Shown here: positions 13,783 through 14,696 of the stretch, piece by piece
Layout: each line of letters opens with the position of its first letter
Numbering within the stretch: the stretch's first letter is position 1
NCBI GenBank assembly: GCA_028718465.1
Contig: JAQULX010000024.1
Coordinates: 1-14,696 of the forward strand
DNA: 14,696 nt
From: Dehalococcoidales bacterium
Lineage (GTDB): Bacteria > Chloroflexota > Dehalococcoidia > Dehalococcoidales > UBA3254
Reading direction: 5' to 3'
Notes under the pieces: model-generated
Seen by the model: the letters and a program-made list of their open reading frames with translations, nothing else
What the model was told of the DNA's origin: nothing
Databases searched by the model: none
Made by a program: the position numbers and the translations under genes

Positions 13783-13822
13783 TTAAACAAAGGTAATGTT
13801 GGGGGATAGCAAAAGTAACCCA

Positions 13823-14122
13823 TTACTTGCGGATCCGGATATCTACCTTACGGATAGGGCTGGTTACCCCTTTAAGAGGGGAAAGCACACCCCGGAGGGT
13901 GCTTTTGAAGATTTTAGTTACAAATTCGTTGACCGGGACACTTCTTCCATTTAATTGTATGGACAAGAGATCGTCTTCGATAGTCAGGTCCAGTTCTTTG
14001 ACGCGGCCGGTGCCTTCCAGCGATTCAACCATGCCGCTAATGGTATGGTTGATGAATCTCGCCACAAAATAGTCGGTATTTATCGCAACGTCGTTCACTG
14101 TCAGATTTAAATTGATTGTCAT
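13823..14122 (-). CDS. Unknown 99-residue protein with two internal repeats
   Basis: I do not recognise this family. The ATG at 14122 has a strong AAGGAGG site 5 bases upstream, supporting a real gene. The protein has no signal peptide, no membrane helix and no Cys. It consists of two copies of a roughly 45-residue unit with period 48: residues 5-37 align without gaps to 53-85. Shared positions include Leu5/53, Asn10/58, Phe19/67, Val20/68, Thr27/75, Gly30/78, Leu35/83 and Gly37/85. Each unit reads as strand, amphipathic helix and strand, the last ending in an alternating hydrophobic segment (VKELDLTIE and IRKVDIRIRK). The fold may therefore be a pseudo-symmetric alpha/beta dimer-like domain. 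It lies 37 bases after the CPBP gene on the same strand, probably co-transcribed. Its 3' part contains two DNA hairpins (13867-13881 and 13882-13905). Confidence 0.75.
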   Translation of the reverse strand: MTINLNLTVNDVAINTDYFVARFINHTISGMVESLEGTGRVKELDLTIEDDLLSIQLNGRSVPVNEFVTKIFKSTLRGVLSPLKGVTSPIRKVDIRIRK

Positions 14123-14159
14123 TCTTCCTCCTTACTGTCCCCTGTCACCTTGATTATTT

Positions 14160-14696
14160 CTAGCCGACCCCATTAACATATAGTGCTGTCTGTACCATTG
14201 CCATAGTATTCCATAAAGAATGTAAAAAGATAGTACTCCAGAGCGATCCGGTCTTCAGCCGGACAATTCCCAGGACAATTCCCAGGACGAGGATCGAAAT
14301 TAACCCGAAGGCATCATATTGAATATGCAGTGCCGCCCATGTGATGGATGTCAGGACGATAGCGCCCGGTGCGCCAATACGGGATTCCTTAAGCCCAACC
14401 AGAAGAAAACCGCGGAAGAACATTTCCTCGAAGACCGGGGCAAAAATGATTACCGCTATCCAGAGTAGGGGCAGCCAGACTGCGGTTTCGTATGTTTGAA
14501 CCATGAAGTCAAAGTTCTGCTCGGACGAGTCGATAACCTGTTCCAGACCAAAAGACGCTGCCAGCAGGCCGGCTATCACCGCCAGCAAGACCAAAAAGGT
14601 CTTAGGACTGATCGTTTTCAATCCCAGGTAATCCGCGATCCTGATATTTTTACGGATTGTTATGAATAGTACAATTAAACCTGCGCCAGCGATCCC
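14160..14696 (-). CDS. CPBP family intramembrane glutamic endopeptidase (partial, runs off the window)
   Basis: A membrane protease of the CPBP/Abi family, related to CAAX prenyl-protease 2 (Rce1). The visible part has 178 residues. Numbered from a TTG at 14621, it shows the EEMFFRG motif (residues 65-71, EExxxR), WAALHIQYD with His99, and FLHSLWN with His134 and Asn138, the three catalytic motifs of the family. At least four hydrophobic segments surround them. The TTG at 14621 is probably not the start: the frame is open through a further 25 codons to the window edge and reads like family sequence (a hydrophobic GIAGAGLIVLFITIRK, then DYLGLK). The N-terminus therefore lies to the right, outside the window. 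In bacteria such proteins have roles ranging from peptide maturation to bacteriocin immunity; none is indicated here. It probably shares a transcript with the downstream 99-residue gene. Confidence 0.87.
   Translation of the reverse strand, partial: GIAGAGLIVLFITIRKNIRIADYLGLKTISPKTFLVLLAVIAGLLAASFGLEQVIDSSEQNFDFMVQTYETAVWLPLLWIAVIIFAPVFEEMFFRGFLLVGLKESRIGAPGAIVLTSITWAALHIQYDAFGLISILVLGIVLGIVRLKTGSLWSTIFLHSLWNTMAMVQTALYVNGVG

Noticed and set aside
1..14696. CRISPR array, defence island, retron or diversity-generating element
   Set aside because: No regularly spaced repeats, reverse transcriptase or nuclease-helicase sets were seen; the four-helix-bundle gene is a lone S23-type copy without a reverse transcriptase.

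Overview
The window looks like a bacterial chromosome segment of moderate G+C, with sigma70-type promoters, strong AGGAGG ribosome sites, some TTG and GTG starts, lipoprotein signal peptides and a tRNA with an encoded CCA end. The gene mix is a corrinoid-activation (RACo-type) ASKHA protein, many CoA-ester enzymes, a TRAP transporter, an HADH-ECH fusion and DUF35. It suggests an anaerobic, probably uncultured acyl-CoA degrader; a Dehalococcoidia-like Chloroflexota is my best guess. That placement is inference from gene content, not from a marker phylogeny.

Layout, left to right. (1) 1-1136: most of a RACo/DUF4445 ASKHA ATPase, whose frame runs open to the left edge except for one TAG at 48-50. 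(2) 1207-2535: intact ffh (SRP54), with its own promoter. (3) 2543-2707: the C-terminal tail of a TRAP large permease (dctM), beginning right after the ffh stop. It is followed by a GC-rich hairpin and a perfect-consensus promoter with an extended -10. (4) 3050-10407: a co-directional acyl-CoA module: SDR, a tandem MarR-MarR fusion regulator, CaiB/BaiF CoA-transferase, SCP-x-type thiolase, a frame-broken four-helix-bundle cassette, DUF35 (the usual thiolase partner), and a 3-hydroxyacyl-CoA dehydrogenase/enoyl-CoA hydratase fusion. A strong rho-independent terminator closes it. (5) 10567-10964: a zinc-type alcohol dehydrogenase N-terminus joined tail-to-tail with a truncated TRAP small permease (dctQ); both break at the same point, about 10755-10766. 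(6) 11077-12150, minus strand: dctP, the TRAP solute-binding lipoprotein, with a promoter that fits its TTG start. (7) 12370-12454, minus: tRNA-Leu(UAG) with promoter and downstream hairpin. (8) 12627-14696, minus: DUF3006 protein, secreted ComEC-like metallo-beta-lactamase lipoprotein, an unknown 99-residue protein built of two repeats, and a CPBP membrane protease running off the right edge.

How the genes fit together: the module can hydrate enoyl-CoA, oxidise hydroxyacyl-CoA and cleave ketoacyl-CoA, with CoA supplied by CoA transfer. It is probably controlled by the fused MarR, perhaps through a palindrome ahead of the SDR gene. No acyl-CoA dehydrogenase or ligase is present, so the pathway is incomplete here.

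The most striking structural feature is the split TRAP locus: dctP and the start of dctQ lie on the minus strand to the right of the module, and the end of dctM lies on the plus strand to its left. Inverting about 2540-10760 would put dctP-dctQ-dctM, the degradation genes and the ADH in one orientation. This points to an inversion with deletions at both ends, or to an assembly join. Other points worth a look are the in-frame amber in the ASKHA gene, the A_AAA_AAG slippery site at the four-helix-bundle frame break, the MarR tandem fusion and the two-repeat small protein.
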